Shown: piece after piece, positions 48,501 to 58,040 of the stretch
Layout of the letters: each line of letters starts with the position of its first letter
Position numbering within the stretch: position 1 is the first letter of the stretch
Assembly: GCA_013368375.1 (NCBI GenBank)
Contig: JAACJP010000002.1
Span: 1,364,001 to 1,428,000 of the forward strand
Reading direction: 5' to 3'
Length of the DNA: 64,000 nt
DNA from: Tricholomella constricta
Taxonomy: Eukaryota > Basidiomycota > Agaricomycetes > Agaricales > Lyophyllaceae
Notes under the pieces: generated by a model
What the model was told of the DNA's origin: nothing
Databases searched by the model: none
Seen by the model: the letters and a program-made list of their open reading frames with translations, nothing else
Position numbers and translations under genes: made by a program

Positions 48501-49478
48501 ACAGCAGCCCAATTATCATGGGTATACTTACGGGAGATCGTCAGGCTCCATGGCCTGCCAAGCTCGATCGTAAGCGATCGAGACTCTAAGTTTACTTCAC
48601 GCTGGTGGCGCGAACTACATAAGTTATTAGGAGCTAAGCTCCTAATGTCGACATCTTTCCATCCTCAGACGGATGGACAAACGGAGCGAGCCAATCGTAG
48701 TATTGGCCAGATATTTCGTGCCGTTGTGAGGCATGACCAAAAGGATTGGGTAGATTGTATACCCATGGCTGAGTTCGCGATAAATGCGAGCGTATCGGCT
48801 ACTACCAAGTTCGCTCCATTTGAGCTGAATAGTGGATACATGCCGTCCATGTTGAAAGAGATACGCTCAGACAGCGTAATACCGAAGGGAATTCGAGAGT
48901 ATGCGGAACGCGCATTGCAGAATATAGCGGAGGCGCATGACGCTATAATCGAAGCGCGCGTATTTCAAACGCGCGAGGCAAACAGGCGCCGATCCGCTGG
49001 TCCAGAAATAAAGGGGGGAGACTTGGTGTATTTATCCACCAAGAACTTGAACCTCCCCAAGGGACGCGCCCGTAAATTGTGCCCGAAATTCGTCGGGCCC
49101 TACAAAGTGCTGAAGGCCATGCCAGACACGTCGAACTATACGTTGGAATTACCTACGGCACTCATGGAGCGCCGGATACATCCAACATTTCATATATCGA
49201 TGTTGCGCCCATACTACGCAACGAATGATACAATGTTCCCTAATAGAACTCATCCGGAGCCCTACGATTTTGGGGCGCCGGATAATCACGAATGGTTTGT
49301 AGAAGATATTTTGGGCCATAGATGGACCCAAAATAATACTGTGGAATATCAGGTTAGGTGGAGCCTGGGAGACACCACCTGGGAACCGCACACCAATTGT
49401 AACAAGTTAGCGGCACTGGATCGCTACTTGGAACTACAAGGGGTGAAGAGCGCGTTGAGATTACCGCGACGAACCTAG
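45579..49478 (+). CDS. Gypsy-2 pol: RT, RNase H, integrase, chromodomain
   Basis: 1,300 codons in frame with gag-pro. An acidic, basic-tract linker (PPPKKRKPQRGQQK) leads to the RT: PLLCIPKKDGSLRTPLDARQ, KIDLTDAYEQVR, GDCNAPATFQRLM, FMHVYLDDIFIF. RNase H: WIICDASKSGVGAMYG, ELETLAILEALLKW, ITDHKALEFF. Integrase zinc site: IIEQAHKTMGHFG, CKTCEYCQQIK. Catalytic core: IGMDFIGPFP, VSDRDSKFTSRWW, HPQTDGQTERANRS. C-terminus: IHPTFHISMLRPYY and a chromodomain (FVEDILGHRW, YQVRWSLGDTTWEPHTN). No interrupting stops. The active-site motifs of RT and integrase are intact. Confidence 0.95.
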   Translation, partial: LKVTVEDDDDPDNEGRPINSLPKDHPALLLSEEEFQETLKEGDKPPPKKRKPQRGQQKAQNEPSNERAQVDEPCEEHQRDNEARKTSGADKDTESEPYTNTSNRSFWDRPNPHPQYEWMFDPRMPQEWNAVIASMRAHEGRNVGTRGQAYRNPRPEEVSEPTEMNFPVNIQRAKRPLYRLPVKDESDFALVKLRARFDVKPSNKDTAHIRAARTVNRKGKAPNGGLTAEDYPRLRQQWHDKFEDMVGGTKQQLPPWREVNHEITLIDDEKQYQYHAPRCPMSLREEFYAKVNRYTDSKWWEPRSVKQAAPLLCIPKKDGSLRTPLDARQRNDNTIKDVTPLPDQEVIREDVARGKIRSKIDLTDAYEQVRILEKDVHKTAFATIAGTYISNIMQIGDCNAPATFQRLMTSIFRDVIGKFMHVYLDDIFIFSNSIEEHEDHLRVVFERLREQSLYLKWKKCELYSDRVDCLGHIIDDQGIHPDADKLARIRDWRIPRNYNDIQRFVGLVNYLGQFLPDISAYTGPLMAMTENGSPFYWRPIHQRCFEMIKHICCTTPIIRPIQPKTGEPIWIICDASKSGVGAMYGQGPTWIQAQPAGFMSKKFTNAQQNYAVHELETLAILEALLKWEDKLVGYKIHIITDHKALEFFKTQVNLSPRQRRWMEYMSRFNFDITYVKGELNKVADCLSRYFESDNHQDRYDVHDFVAADARIDPTGEDLPVPRYHEIVEKVVEIRAMKDIEIRRSKRLQERQEDRDVEAQIMEAAAPSAASGTSSHPQKSMSPTERERTVGDIVLGRDTASPPPDKTDEKIRHDVILGYPKDKLFSVILANPRDFRTFTTKDNLIWTTNAINDSVLCIPREPELITTIIEQAHKTMGHFGAERTTEYIRRWYWWPSLATTVRTFCKTCEYCQQIKTSNQKPSGKLHSLPVPTKPWDSIGMDFIGPFPESKGYNYLWVVICRMTSMVHMIPIHTTMTAAQLSWVYLREIVRLHGLPSSIVSDRDSKFTSRWWRELHKLLGAKLLMSTSFHPQTDGQTERANRSIGQIFRAVVRHDQKDWVDCIPMAEFAINASVSATTKFAPFELNSGYMPSMLKEIRSDSVIPKGIREYAERALQNIAEAHDAIIEARVFQTREANRRRSAGPEIKGGDLVYLSTKNLNLPKGRARKLCPKFVGPYKVLKAMPDTSNYTLELPTALMERRIHPTFHISMLRPYYATNDTMFPNRTHPEPYDFGAPDNHEWFVEDILGHRWTQNNTVEYQVRWSLGDTTWEPHTNCNKLAALDRYLELQGVKSALRLPRRT

Positions 49479-49606
49479 AATGTGGTGCGGTCATGTGACC
49501 ACGGCGATCAAGAAAATTACATAACCATCAAAAGTTATGACAGAAGGTTAAATATGTTTGGCGCTAGACGCGCAACCGATTTTCAACCCTCTCAACACAA
49601 ACCAAC

Positions 49607-52561
49607 ATGTACCCCAGCCAAGTACCAACCTCCAGCAACGACGCGATTCGGGGCGGCGACAGCCGCACCGACCAGCAAAATTTGAACCCGGGGCCGAGTT
49701 CAAGTGGGGAGGGAGCGCAGGGGCGCGCGGAAAATGCGCCCCTGCCCCCAACTTACATGGGCTCGCAGCCCCAATTATACCAATATCCTCCGGTTGGCCA
49801 TATGAGCCAACCGCCCCATCAGGGGCAACAAACATTTCCGACGGTTGGCCATATGAGCCAACCGCACCACCAAGGGCAACAACCACCTATGGGTGGTTTT
49901 TACCCGCCAGGGCTGGCATTCCAACAGATGCCATCAATGGCGGGTTTCATGGGGTACCCGCAACCGACGTGGTACCCCCAAATGCCCATGCAGCCTGTAC
50001 CGCACAATACGCGGTACAACGAATCGGAGAAGATGGAGGTAGACGACCAAAGTCGTCTGCAAGCAAATGTCCCGCCGGCGCAAGTGGTGCGCGGCGAACC
50101 GGTGCGGCAACATGTTGCACCGAATGCAGACGACAAAGCGTCGTCGGCGTCGAGTTCGCGGAGGATGGCAGACGATCGTAGAGTATCGCCTGCGTCAAGT
50201 TCGAGGAGACCATTCGCAGACGATGGTCTCCTTTCTTCTCTCTTGGATCGATTGGAAGACGCGGGTATTCACCGCGAATTTTGTGATTTCTTGGACGATG
50301 GAATGGCGCAGCTGGTTATAACCCAGCTGCTTGATGCATACGATGGAGTTTGCGCGGATTTGAGACGCGTGAAAGCGAGAGAAGCGGCCATGGCTGAGCA
50401 ACTCAGCCTGGCAAGAAAACGGCCGGCAGTAGCATCGCCGGATCGCGGGGAGGGACCATCGTCCCGACCCATAAAAAGGCAGCAAATGGAGGTGCGTCGA
50501 GAAGAACGCACCTCATACGAGCCGCGACGACAAGAGAGGAGCGAGCCCAGGCGTCCGGAACGACGCCTGGAACAGGAGAATCGGCGGTACAACCGCCACC
50601 CCGACCAGGAAGTGTGGCGTGACGAACGCCCACTTGATTATGGTTCTCAACGGGAAGAGCGCCGAGAGGATCAAGGGACGCGCGAAGTGCGCCCCTTACC
50701 TGCTCGAGAAATCGAGCGCACGGCGTCGACATCGTCGACGTCAGCGGAAGCAAAGCCGCAAAACCTATCCGGAGCGTTACCGCCCCCGGGAGAAAGCCGG
50801 GTGCGGAACCCAGAACGAGGTTCTCAGAAGAAGGAACCTGTTGGCAAATATACTTTGCCAGCGCCAGCCCCTGCACCACCTAGTACGATGGTGCAGCCCC
50901 CAACGCCGCCATCCAAAGGCAAACAGAAGGCATCGGATCCATATGCCGAGGCTATGGATGAATCGGACTGGGGCGAGTCGTCTGACGACGACAAGCCTGT
51001 CAGCAAGAAGAAGGCTGCCGGGCAAAAGCAGCATCGCGAGAATATGGCTCGCAAAGCTGAGAAGGAGATGCCGGGGCGGATCCCTGACGAGCTCGGGGTG
51101 GTCTTCATCAACGACCGCCACGAGAGGGACAACCGTTTTTGGGATATGCTAGTGCGGACGATATATGTATCGTCCGCCCAGAATCGTGCCTACGCACTAG
51201 GCACCGCAGCGCGAGTGTCCGAAAGCGAGTTGGGGACGGGACACAATTCTCGTCCCCCATCGGGACGGCTATATGCCGTCGCACCACGCGGGTTCCCAAT
51301 GAACCCTCGTGAAGTTGATCAGTTGTATGCACTGATCAACGATCGGCGCCCCGGCGTGACGGATGAAGAGCGGGCAGAGGCCTTTATGCTCTTTAGGGAG
51401 TTCCGGCGAGTCTCCCTCTCGGTAGCGCCCCATTTGCGCGACCGATCCATGGCTCGAGCAGCCATGGATGAATTTAGAAGCGTCAACCGACCGTTCGATA
51501 CACGGTCATCCATTTGGCAGGCCGCGCCAATTAGGCGGCCTGGGAGGGCATTCGAATATAGGCCGGACAAGCCTACACGAGGCGCTGGCCTGCCTCAGCC
51601 AGGCCCCGACCATGCCCTCGATGTCGAGCACTGGTGCCGACATATGATTCACCATGGGCGTATTGGTTCAAAGAACCAATACGGAGGAATCGTCATGGAC
51701 TACCGGTTCCGCGTACATAGGCGCGGAACTTGGGGATACTTGTTGGCGAATGTACTAGCGCCAACTACCCACAGCATGCGGTCATGGTTCATGCGACTTT
51801 TCGCGACCATTACTGCGCGGCCATACCTCTACGCAGAGGCTGTGGCTGCCTATAACGAGGCCAACCCAGATCGGCCTTTCACACCGATCGAAGGCCCTGA
51901 GGTTACCATACCTCGCATCCAAGTGATCCCTCCGGAGGTGCGGATCACTGAACAAGGTGTCTTGCAACACCTTATCAACATTGGTATTCCAGTAAGCTGG
52001 ATACACCATAGCTACACTTATGGTCTACATTATTTGGACCATAACTACTCTAACTCAGGTCCCTATAAGGACCTGTTCCGCAATGTTGACGACGATCGAG
52101 TTCGTCGTCTAGATGAAATGGGTGTTCCGCCCGCCATCCCTGAGTGGGATGGGTGGTACCATCCCACCACCGACGACATCACGCGCATCCAAACACTGAT
52201 GCACGTGGAATTCCAGACCGAATCACTAGACTGTCTAGTGAGTTCGGAATGGATGTTTGTGGGTGAAGACCCACACTTCCGAGGACTCCGTGTTCGGGTG
52301 GGGGAATATCTCCCCCCAGGCCTGCATCACCCAGCTTCATCGGGATCGACGTCCATCAACGTCGAAATGGCGGACCCGGCGGCAGCTATACCTGCCCCCG
52401 CGACACCCTCCACAGTCGTGGCAGCTCCAACTGGAGCTACCGAAACCCAAGTGGACCCCGTGTCGGCCCTTACAGGGCCTTTATCACTGGCGGTGATTAC
52501 CACCAGCCAGGGTCTGGTGGACAACAACACCACCGACCCCGACACAGTGATGGAGTCATAG
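49607..52561 (+). CDS. Gypsy-2 third ORF, conserved protein of unknown function
   Basis: 984 codons, same strand, starting 128 nt after the pol stop. The N-terminus is Pro/Gln/Met-rich with a duplicated VGHMSQPHHQGQQ unit. A helical part (GMAQLVITQLLDAYDGVCAD) is followed by an Arg/Glu-rich region (RREERTSYEPRRQERSEPRR). The C-terminal part is globular: NPREVDQLYALINDRRPGVT, NQYGGIVMDYRFRVHRRGTW, VLQHLINIGIPVSWIHHSYT, IPEWDGWYHPTT. No signal peptide, membrane segment, zinc knuckle or catalytic motif is visible, so it is not an obvious envelope. It resembles the third ORF of Gypsy-3 (58516-60810) in order and motifs. Function unknown. Confidence 0.85.
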   Translation: MYPSQVPTSSNDAIRGGDSRTDQQNLNPGPSSSGEGAQGRAENAPLPPTYMGSQPQLYQYPPVGHMSQPPHQGQQTFPTVGHMSQPHHQGQQPPMGGFYPPGLAFQQMPSMAGFMGYPQPTWYPQMPMQPVPHNTRYNESEKMEVDDQSRLQANVPPAQVVRGEPVRQHVAPNADDKASSASSSRRMADDRRVSPASSSRRPFADDGLLSSLLDRLEDAGIHREFCDFLDDGMAQLVITQLLDAYDGVCADLRRVKAREAAMAEQLSLARKRPAVASPDRGEGPSSRPIKRQQMEVRREERTSYEPRRQERSEPRRPERRLEQENRRYNRHPDQEVWRDERPLDYGSQREERREDQGTREVRPLPAREIERTASTSSTSAEAKPQNLSGALPPPGESRVRNPERGSQKKEPVGKYTLPAPAPAPPSTMVQPPTPPSKGKQKASDPYAEAMDESDWGESSDDDKPVSKKKAAGQKQHRENMARKAEKEMPGRIPDELGVVFINDRHERDNRFWDMLVRTIYVSSAQNRAYALGTAARVSESELGTGHNSRPPSGRLYAVAPRGFPMNPREVDQLYALINDRRPGVTDEERAEAFMLFREFRRVSLSVAPHLRDRSMARAAMDEFRSVNRPFDTRSSIWQAAPIRRPGRAFEYRPDKPTRGAGLPQPGPDHALDVEHWCRHMIHHGRIGSKNQYGGIVMDYRFRVHRRGTWGYLLANVLAPTTHSMRSWFMRLFATITARPYLYAEAVAAYNEANPDRPFTPIEGPEVTIPRIQVIPPEVRITEQGVLQHLINIGIPVSWIHHSYTYGLHYLDHNYSNSGPYKDLFRNVDDDRVRRLDEMGVPPAIPEWDGWYHPTTDDITRIQTLMHVEFQTESLDCLVSSEWMFVGEDPHFRGLRVRVGEYLPPGLHHPASSGSTSINVEMADPAAAIPAPATPSTVVAAPTGATETQVDPVSALTGPLSLAVITTSQGLVDNNTTDPDTVMES

Positions 52562-52917
52562 GTCGGGGAGACAACTTAATCCCCCCGTCAACGAACCGAC
52601 CTCGACACGTAGGGCGTACCGCCGGGCCGACCGCCATTGTCAGGTGCAGACCACCTGACTCCCGAGGAGCAATCCGCAGGTTGCGTATTAACGCAACATT
52701 GGATGTCCTCACCACCATTCTTTGCCGCACGGCACTTTGAGGCCGTGCAGTGGCGCTAATGCATCCACTACTCGTTAAGTCAAGAATACGTATTTTACCT
52801 ACGTATTCTTGCATTATTTGATAGGTCTAGGTCGCCGGGACCTAGACCCTCCTTTTACTCTCTTTTTCTGCCCAACTCCCTGGTGAAGATCGCTACACGC
52901 GATCTTAAAGGGGGGTA
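52562..52917 (+). other. Gypsy-2 3' untranslated region and polypurine tract
   Basis: About 350 bp between ORF3 and the 3' LTR. It contains more short hairpins (for example AAGAATACGTA / TACGTATTCTT around 52782-52810) and ends in the polypurine tract AAAGGGGGGTA, the likely plus-strand primer. No ORF of note. Confidence 0.7.
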
Positions 52918-53137
52918 TGTAAGGACGCCCACTATCTTATCTAATCTTGGTTATCTAATCGTATCTTATCGAGACGATTACGCTATTGTTTGGCAACACC
53001 TTCTGGTGTTGCCTATTTAATTCATTACATTAATTAAGTATAAACAACCTTGTACACCTATACGTAGCAATCGACAGACTTGTCAAGCTTACGTCTAGTG
53101 TGAACAACAAGGTCCCAAATTCTGTAACCCCGTTACA
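52918..53137 (+). repeat. Gypsy-2 LTR (3' LTR)
   Basis: 220 bp, same as 36845-37064. TSD TAAGT at 53138-53142. Confidence 0.95.
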
Positions 53138-53142
53138 TAAGT

Positions 53143-53420
53143 AGAAACCTTAGTCCGATATAATTAACTGATTATATTGTGGGACCCGTACCTATAAGTG
53201 ATAAGTAGAAACTATTCTACAGTTAGTTACGTGTCCGTGAACATTAGTATGATGTAGGTACTCACCCTTAGTCCGATATAATTGACTAAGGGTGCTTGTA
53301 AGTATAGTACAGTATATATATAATCTAAGTGTCCTTTGATACGAAGAGATAAAGGGAAACTGGACAAAGAATGATCGGGCTTACACAAAGGGTGTATTCG
53401 GTGCCCTTCACCTTCCAACA
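53143..53420 (-). repeat. Copia-D LTR, remaining 278 bp (3' LTR)
   Basis: Continues from 36844. Ends CCTTCCAACA like the Copia-3 LTR. It contains repeated TTAGTCCGATATAATT and CTATAAGTGATAAGTAGAAA units, an arrangement parallel to Copia-3. Confidence 0.9.
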
Positions 53421-53464
53421 CTCCTCCTCAACGAATACACTCTCCTCCTCGAATGGAATTTTGG

Positions 53465-56400
53465 CTAGAGTAGGCCGAGTAGTGCGCGGAGGCGAACGAA
53501 GACGGAACGATCAAGAGGTTTTGTGAATACATCTGCGATGTTGTTCTTCGTGTTCACGTATCGAACGTCGATTTCGCCGGATTGGACGTGTTCCCTAAGG
53601 AAGTGGTATTTTATGTCGACGTGTTTGACGCGGGCGTGGAGAAGGGGATCTTCGGAGAGGTTTATCGCGGCATTGTTATCGCATAAGATGGTCGTGGCGG
53701 TGGGCGTCGCGTAGCTGATCGCGTTCAGTAGAGCTCGCAACCATATGCATTCCTGGGCGGCTTCGAAGGCCGCCATATACTCGGCTTCGCATGACGATGC
53801 CGCCACTGTTTTCTGTTTGCGCGCCGCCCATGAGATCGCTCCTGAACCAAGGCTCCATGTATATCCGCCAATACTGCGTCTGGTATCTAGACAGTTCGCC
53901 CAGTCTGAGTCCGTGAAACCGATGAGTGAGGTGGGTAGAGATCCTCCAAGGTGGAGTTTGAGATCGCGAGTTCTTTTAAGATATTGGACGAGGCGGATTG
54001 CGGCGTTCCAGTGTATGGTGGAATAAGAGTCGACGAATTGTGTGAGTTGTTGGACGGCGTATGAGATGTCTGGTCTGGTGGATATAGCGAGGTATAGGAG
54101 ACAGCCGACGAGGGATCGGTACGGTAGTTTTGCGATAGTTGTCAGTTCCTCAGGGGAGAGGGAGGTGCGGTCGACGCGCCGGAGTTGTAGACCTATTTCC
54201 ATGGGGAGCGATAGTGGAGTGGCGTCTTGTTGGCGAAAAAGATGAATGATTTTGTCAATCAGGGCGGTCTGTGAGAGCTTGACTGTGTTGTTGGGGCGAT
54301 CCCATTCGATGGCGATGCCGACGACGAATCTGGGGGTGCCAAGGTCTGATATGGTCCAGGTTTTGCGCATCTCCTCCTTAACACGATTGTTCTCGGCTTC
54401 ATTGCTAGCGATCGCCAGGAAGTCGTCGACGTGTACGGCTGCGATGACGGTTCCAGTGTCAGTTTTGCGGTAATATATGCAAGATTCGCATGCCAATCGA
54501 GTAAATCCCCATGAGATCATGCTGTCGTTCAGGGTTTTGTTCCAAATTCGCCCGCTTTGCTTCATCCCATATAACCCGCGCACTATGCACCACACCCAGT
54601 CCTTTTTCCCTTCTTCCTCGAATCCGGGGGGTTGTTCCATGTACTGGATTTCATCTGAAGGTAGGAGACCGTAAAGGAAAGCTGTTTTGATGTCAATCTG
54701 CATGGCATGCCACCCTTTCGAAGCGGCAAGATGTAGCAGTACTCGCCAAGATTCCATTCGTGCAGTCGGTGAGGTTGTCTTCGTATAATCCTTCCCATAG
54801 ATCTGTTCGTATCCTTTGAAAACAAGTCTGACCTTGAATCGTACTGGTTTCCCGTTTTCGTCGCGTTTGATTTTGAATACCGGTTGTCCCTTTCGGATTT
54901 TCTGGCCCTGTGGGACTTCAGATCTCGGGATCAGCCTGTATACTCCCATCTCCTTCAATGACTTCAACTCTTCTCTATACCCCTCTTCCCATTTCTTCGC
55001 ATCCGCCGACCTCTTTGCCTCCTCCCAAGTCTTCGGCTCGTCCTCGAATTCCAGGGCCATCGGATCTATTCCTCCGGAGTCAATGATGGCAGCTAAAACT
55101 CGATCATGATCGGATTCAGGGTTTTGATCTTCGGGGTCTGGCGGGTCGGGAGCCGGTTCCGGTACTGTTGTGACATCATCGGTGACTGTCGCTCGTCGCT
55201 CTGCTTTGGCCGCCTTGATGCGCTCTGCACTTGCTTTGGACTCGGCGACGGCGCGTTCTGTCCGGGTGATGACGGTTGGATCGTTTCTCTGGAATTGTTG
55301 TGTGGTCCGTCCAGAGCGTCGTGGTCCCGCGGGAGGTTCGGGTGGTTCTGGTTCATTGATGACTTCGGGGGGAGGTGAGTAGAAGTCTTCATCGTCATCG
55401 TCCTGACCCATGTCTAGTGGCGTCACTGTCGCCTCTTCACGGATTTCCTGTATGGTAGTAGGTTCGGCTGGTTCAGGATTGCTGATGGGATTGGTTGGTG
55501 GATGTCCATCGTGGCTTTCGAGGAAGCGGACGTGATAGGAACTGATGACCTTTCCGGAGGGCCTGTGGTAGCATCTATACTCCTTGGCTCTGGGGTTGTA
55601 TCCAATCAGCACGCATTCAATGGATCGTTCGTAAATTTTTGGATTGTTACGGTTCTGGATAAGGACGAAGGCTCTGCACCCTATCTCGCGCATATATGAA
55701 TAGTTTGGTGGGCGATCGTTCCATCGCTCGTATGGCGTTTTACCGTTTAGGGATTTGGTTGCTGTTTTCTCATGGAGGTGGCATGCTGTGAGGTAAAATT
55801 CATCCCACATGTTTGGTGGACAGTTGGCCGCAATCCGCATGGTTTGTGCTTTGTTGTTCAACGTTCGGTGCATCCGCTCTACTCGTCCCATGTGTGCCGA
55901 CGTGTATGGTGCGCCGAACTGTTGCGCGCCTCCTTGTTGCTTTAGCCATTCTTCCATCTTGTGCCCCGATAGCTCCCCATCATGACCCGTTCGGTAGACG
56001 CCCACTTTGAGACCTGTTTCCCGTTCTCTTGCGCGTTCCCAAGCTTTAAGTTCTTCGAGCGCGTCGCTTTTGAGTTTAAGGGGGATAGACCACGGCTTGT
56101 TGGTGTAATCGTCGACAAGGTTCATCATGTAAAAATATCCATTGCGCGATTGTACATCAGCCTTTCCAGTCAGATCTATCCAGACGATCCCTAGTTTCCT
56201 CGTCGCCCTATGCCCCTCCCCCACTTCACGCGTCTTTGGTACTGGTGTCCTGGTCTGTTTCCCAAGGATACACGAGTCACATTTTTGCGGATGGGAGGAG
56301 AAGGTGAGGGGCGTACCTGTGATCGTTCCGGCCTTAGCCATCTCGGTCAGGGTCTGATAATTGGCGTGCCCGAGATGACGGTGCCATGTTTCGAGGCTCG

Positions 56401-56860
56401 GGGCTTGTTGGGCAGAGAGTGCGTGTTCGGCGGATACGGATCGGAGGTTGAGAGCATAGAGCCTCTGTTTCGGGATGAGGGGACCGCCGGCGATGAATGC
56501 ACCGGTGGATTTGTTGTAGATCTTTACCTCTTTGTCGTCGAAATGCGCGAGGGTTCCGGCACGCGTGGACATGGCGCTGATGGAGATGAGGCGGACAGTG
56601 GAGTTGGGGACGTAGAGAGCGTCTTCCAGAATGATGGAGGCGCCTTTAGCAATGTGGAGGCGTATCTTGCCTATCCCAAGTGCTGCGATCGACGATCCTC
56701 CGACGCCGGTGATGGAGCGAGATGTGATGGGTTGTAACGTTATGAAATCGTTCATGTCCGGGGAGATATGGACGGTGGCGCCGGAGTCGACGTAGAAGGG
56801 GTTTTCGTCGAGGGAGATGGGTGTTCTTCCTTTCTGCTGGAGTGGCGTAGGCTGATTCAT
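53465..56860 (-). pseudogene. Copia-D protease, integrase, RT and RNase H (+1 shifted from gag)
   Basis: 1,131 codons. Protease FYVDSGATVHISPDMNDF with its C-terminal part present (ILEDALYVPNSTVRLISISA). Integrase: WHRHLGHANYQ, CDSCILGKQ, IVWIDLTGKADVQ, GAPYTSAHMGRVERMHRTLN. RT: QPVFKIKRDENGKPVRFKVR, IKTAFLYGLLPSDE, AAVHVDDFLAIA. RNase H: FTDSDWANCLDTRRSIGGYT, SSCEAEYMAAF, CDNNAAINLS. All catalytic motifs are intact here. The frame is +1 relative to gag, with the change between SKVID and PTPLQQK near 56860. Copia-3 is one continuous frame at this place, so this is probably an indel mutation. Confidence 0.88.
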
Positions 56861-58040
56861 CGATCACCTTGGAGTGCTCGGTCCAGTTCACGGAGGCCTT
56901 GAGTTCTCCTCCTATGGCAAGCCATACCGTTTCGTCAAGAGACGCTGATCCTCCGGTGGGGGGTTTGGACGACGCTAGCCCAGCAAACTCTGGCTTGGTT
57001 TCTTCCGCTTCTGTGATATCGGAATTGTCGACGTAGGCGATGTACGCTTTCCCATCTTTGATGTAGGGGACAGGCGTCTTGTTCTTGTTGTTGCTTGGGT
57101 TTCCTCCGGATTTGTTTCCAGACTTCTTCCCCCTCCTCGCGGTTATGGATTCTGCGATGGTTTTACCTGCCATTCCTCCTCCTGGGCGAACGCACCATTC
57201 GGTAGTGTGCCCCTTACATGGTTTCTTAGCCGCGAAGCAGGTGGAGCAGCAGATCGCGCCGGGCTCGTGGTTGTGAGAGTGGCTCCCAGAGTCCTTGATC
57301 GCGAGCGCCGTGTCATGAGGGCGCATCTGTACTTTGGCGTCCATAAGGGTCTGCTCGTTCTGTAAGACGCGTAGGATCTGGGCAGCAGTGTAAGGGTTTT
57401 CAGCGGACGAGTCGGAGAGGGCACGAGAGATCGTGGACTGGATGGATTCGTAGGTTTTGTCGCTGAGGCTGTTGAGCAATGCGATCCCTTTGAAGAGGTC
57501 CCGAGTGATCGTACCCATGTCGAACGCGGTGTCAATGAGGGTGCAGATTGTGTTGGCTGTTGCGACGAGTGGTTCTGAGGGGGAGCAATAGGTGGATAGA
57601 GCTTGTCGAATGATGGTAACCTGACGGATCGGTCCTGCGCTTTGGCAGTGGTTTCGCAAAGCTTCATAGCTCTTCCTGACTCCATTCTCGTAGTCTATGA
57701 GGTCATGGAGTGAATCATCGACGGCGGGCCGAAGCGCGGCAACGGCCATGGTCAGGTTCTCTGTGTAATTGGAGAACGCGCGCGGTTCGGTGTGGGGTAG
57801 CGGCAAGTATGTGAAGGGGGGGAAGACATAGTGCGTAAGGTGGTTCAGCGTGGTGAAGGTCCTAAAGTTTCGCTCCCATTACTTCCAGTCGTGGTTATCG
57901 CGATGGAGCTTTACGCCACTGAAAGGGATACTAGCTCTGAGCAGATTCACGGAGGGGTGGGTAGCGTCGGTGGGTAGGACTTTGGAGAGTTTGGACTCTG
58001 GTTCCACCGCGTCCTTGGGGTCGTTAGCTTTGGGGGGCAT
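56861..58040 (-). pseudogene. Copia-D gag with premature stop
   Basis: ATG at 58040 (MPPKANDPKDAVEPES), then VNLLRASIPFSGVKLHRDNH and DWK before TAA (57879-57881). The frame stays open past the stop: NLTMAVAALRPAVDDSLHD, QVTIIRQALSTYCSPSEPLV, LFKGIALLNSLSDKTYESI, with a Cys-rich segment (CCSTCFAAKKPCKGHTTEWC) and SVNWTEHSKVIDES. Alignment with Copia-3 (GDFNQWAEHF) suggests CAA changed to TAA. Together with the gag-pol shift, Copia-D is inactive. Confidence 0.85.

Larger units (their letters stand above)
36845..53137 (+). mobile_element. Gypsy-2: chromodomain Ty3/gypsy element with gag-pro, pol and a third ORF
   Basis: LTRs of 220 bp (36845-37064, 52918-53137), visually identical, TSD TAAGT. 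Copia-3 splits it; without that it is 10,969 bp. On the plus strand: gag-pro (37174-45578 with the insert), in-frame TGA-CTA, pol (45579-49478), then ORF3 (49607-52561). A polypurine tract AAAGGGGGGTA (52908-52917) precedes the 3' LTR. No TGG-type PBS follows the 5' LTR, which is abutted by a T-run. Coding regions are dense in short perfect hairpins. It is inserted inside the Copia-D LTR. Confidence 0.95.

Noticed and set aside
45933..49478. Gypsy-2 pol as an independent ORF starting at ATG 45933
   Set aside because: The same frame is open back to the TGA at 45576 with no initiation signal; readthrough from gag-pro explains it better.
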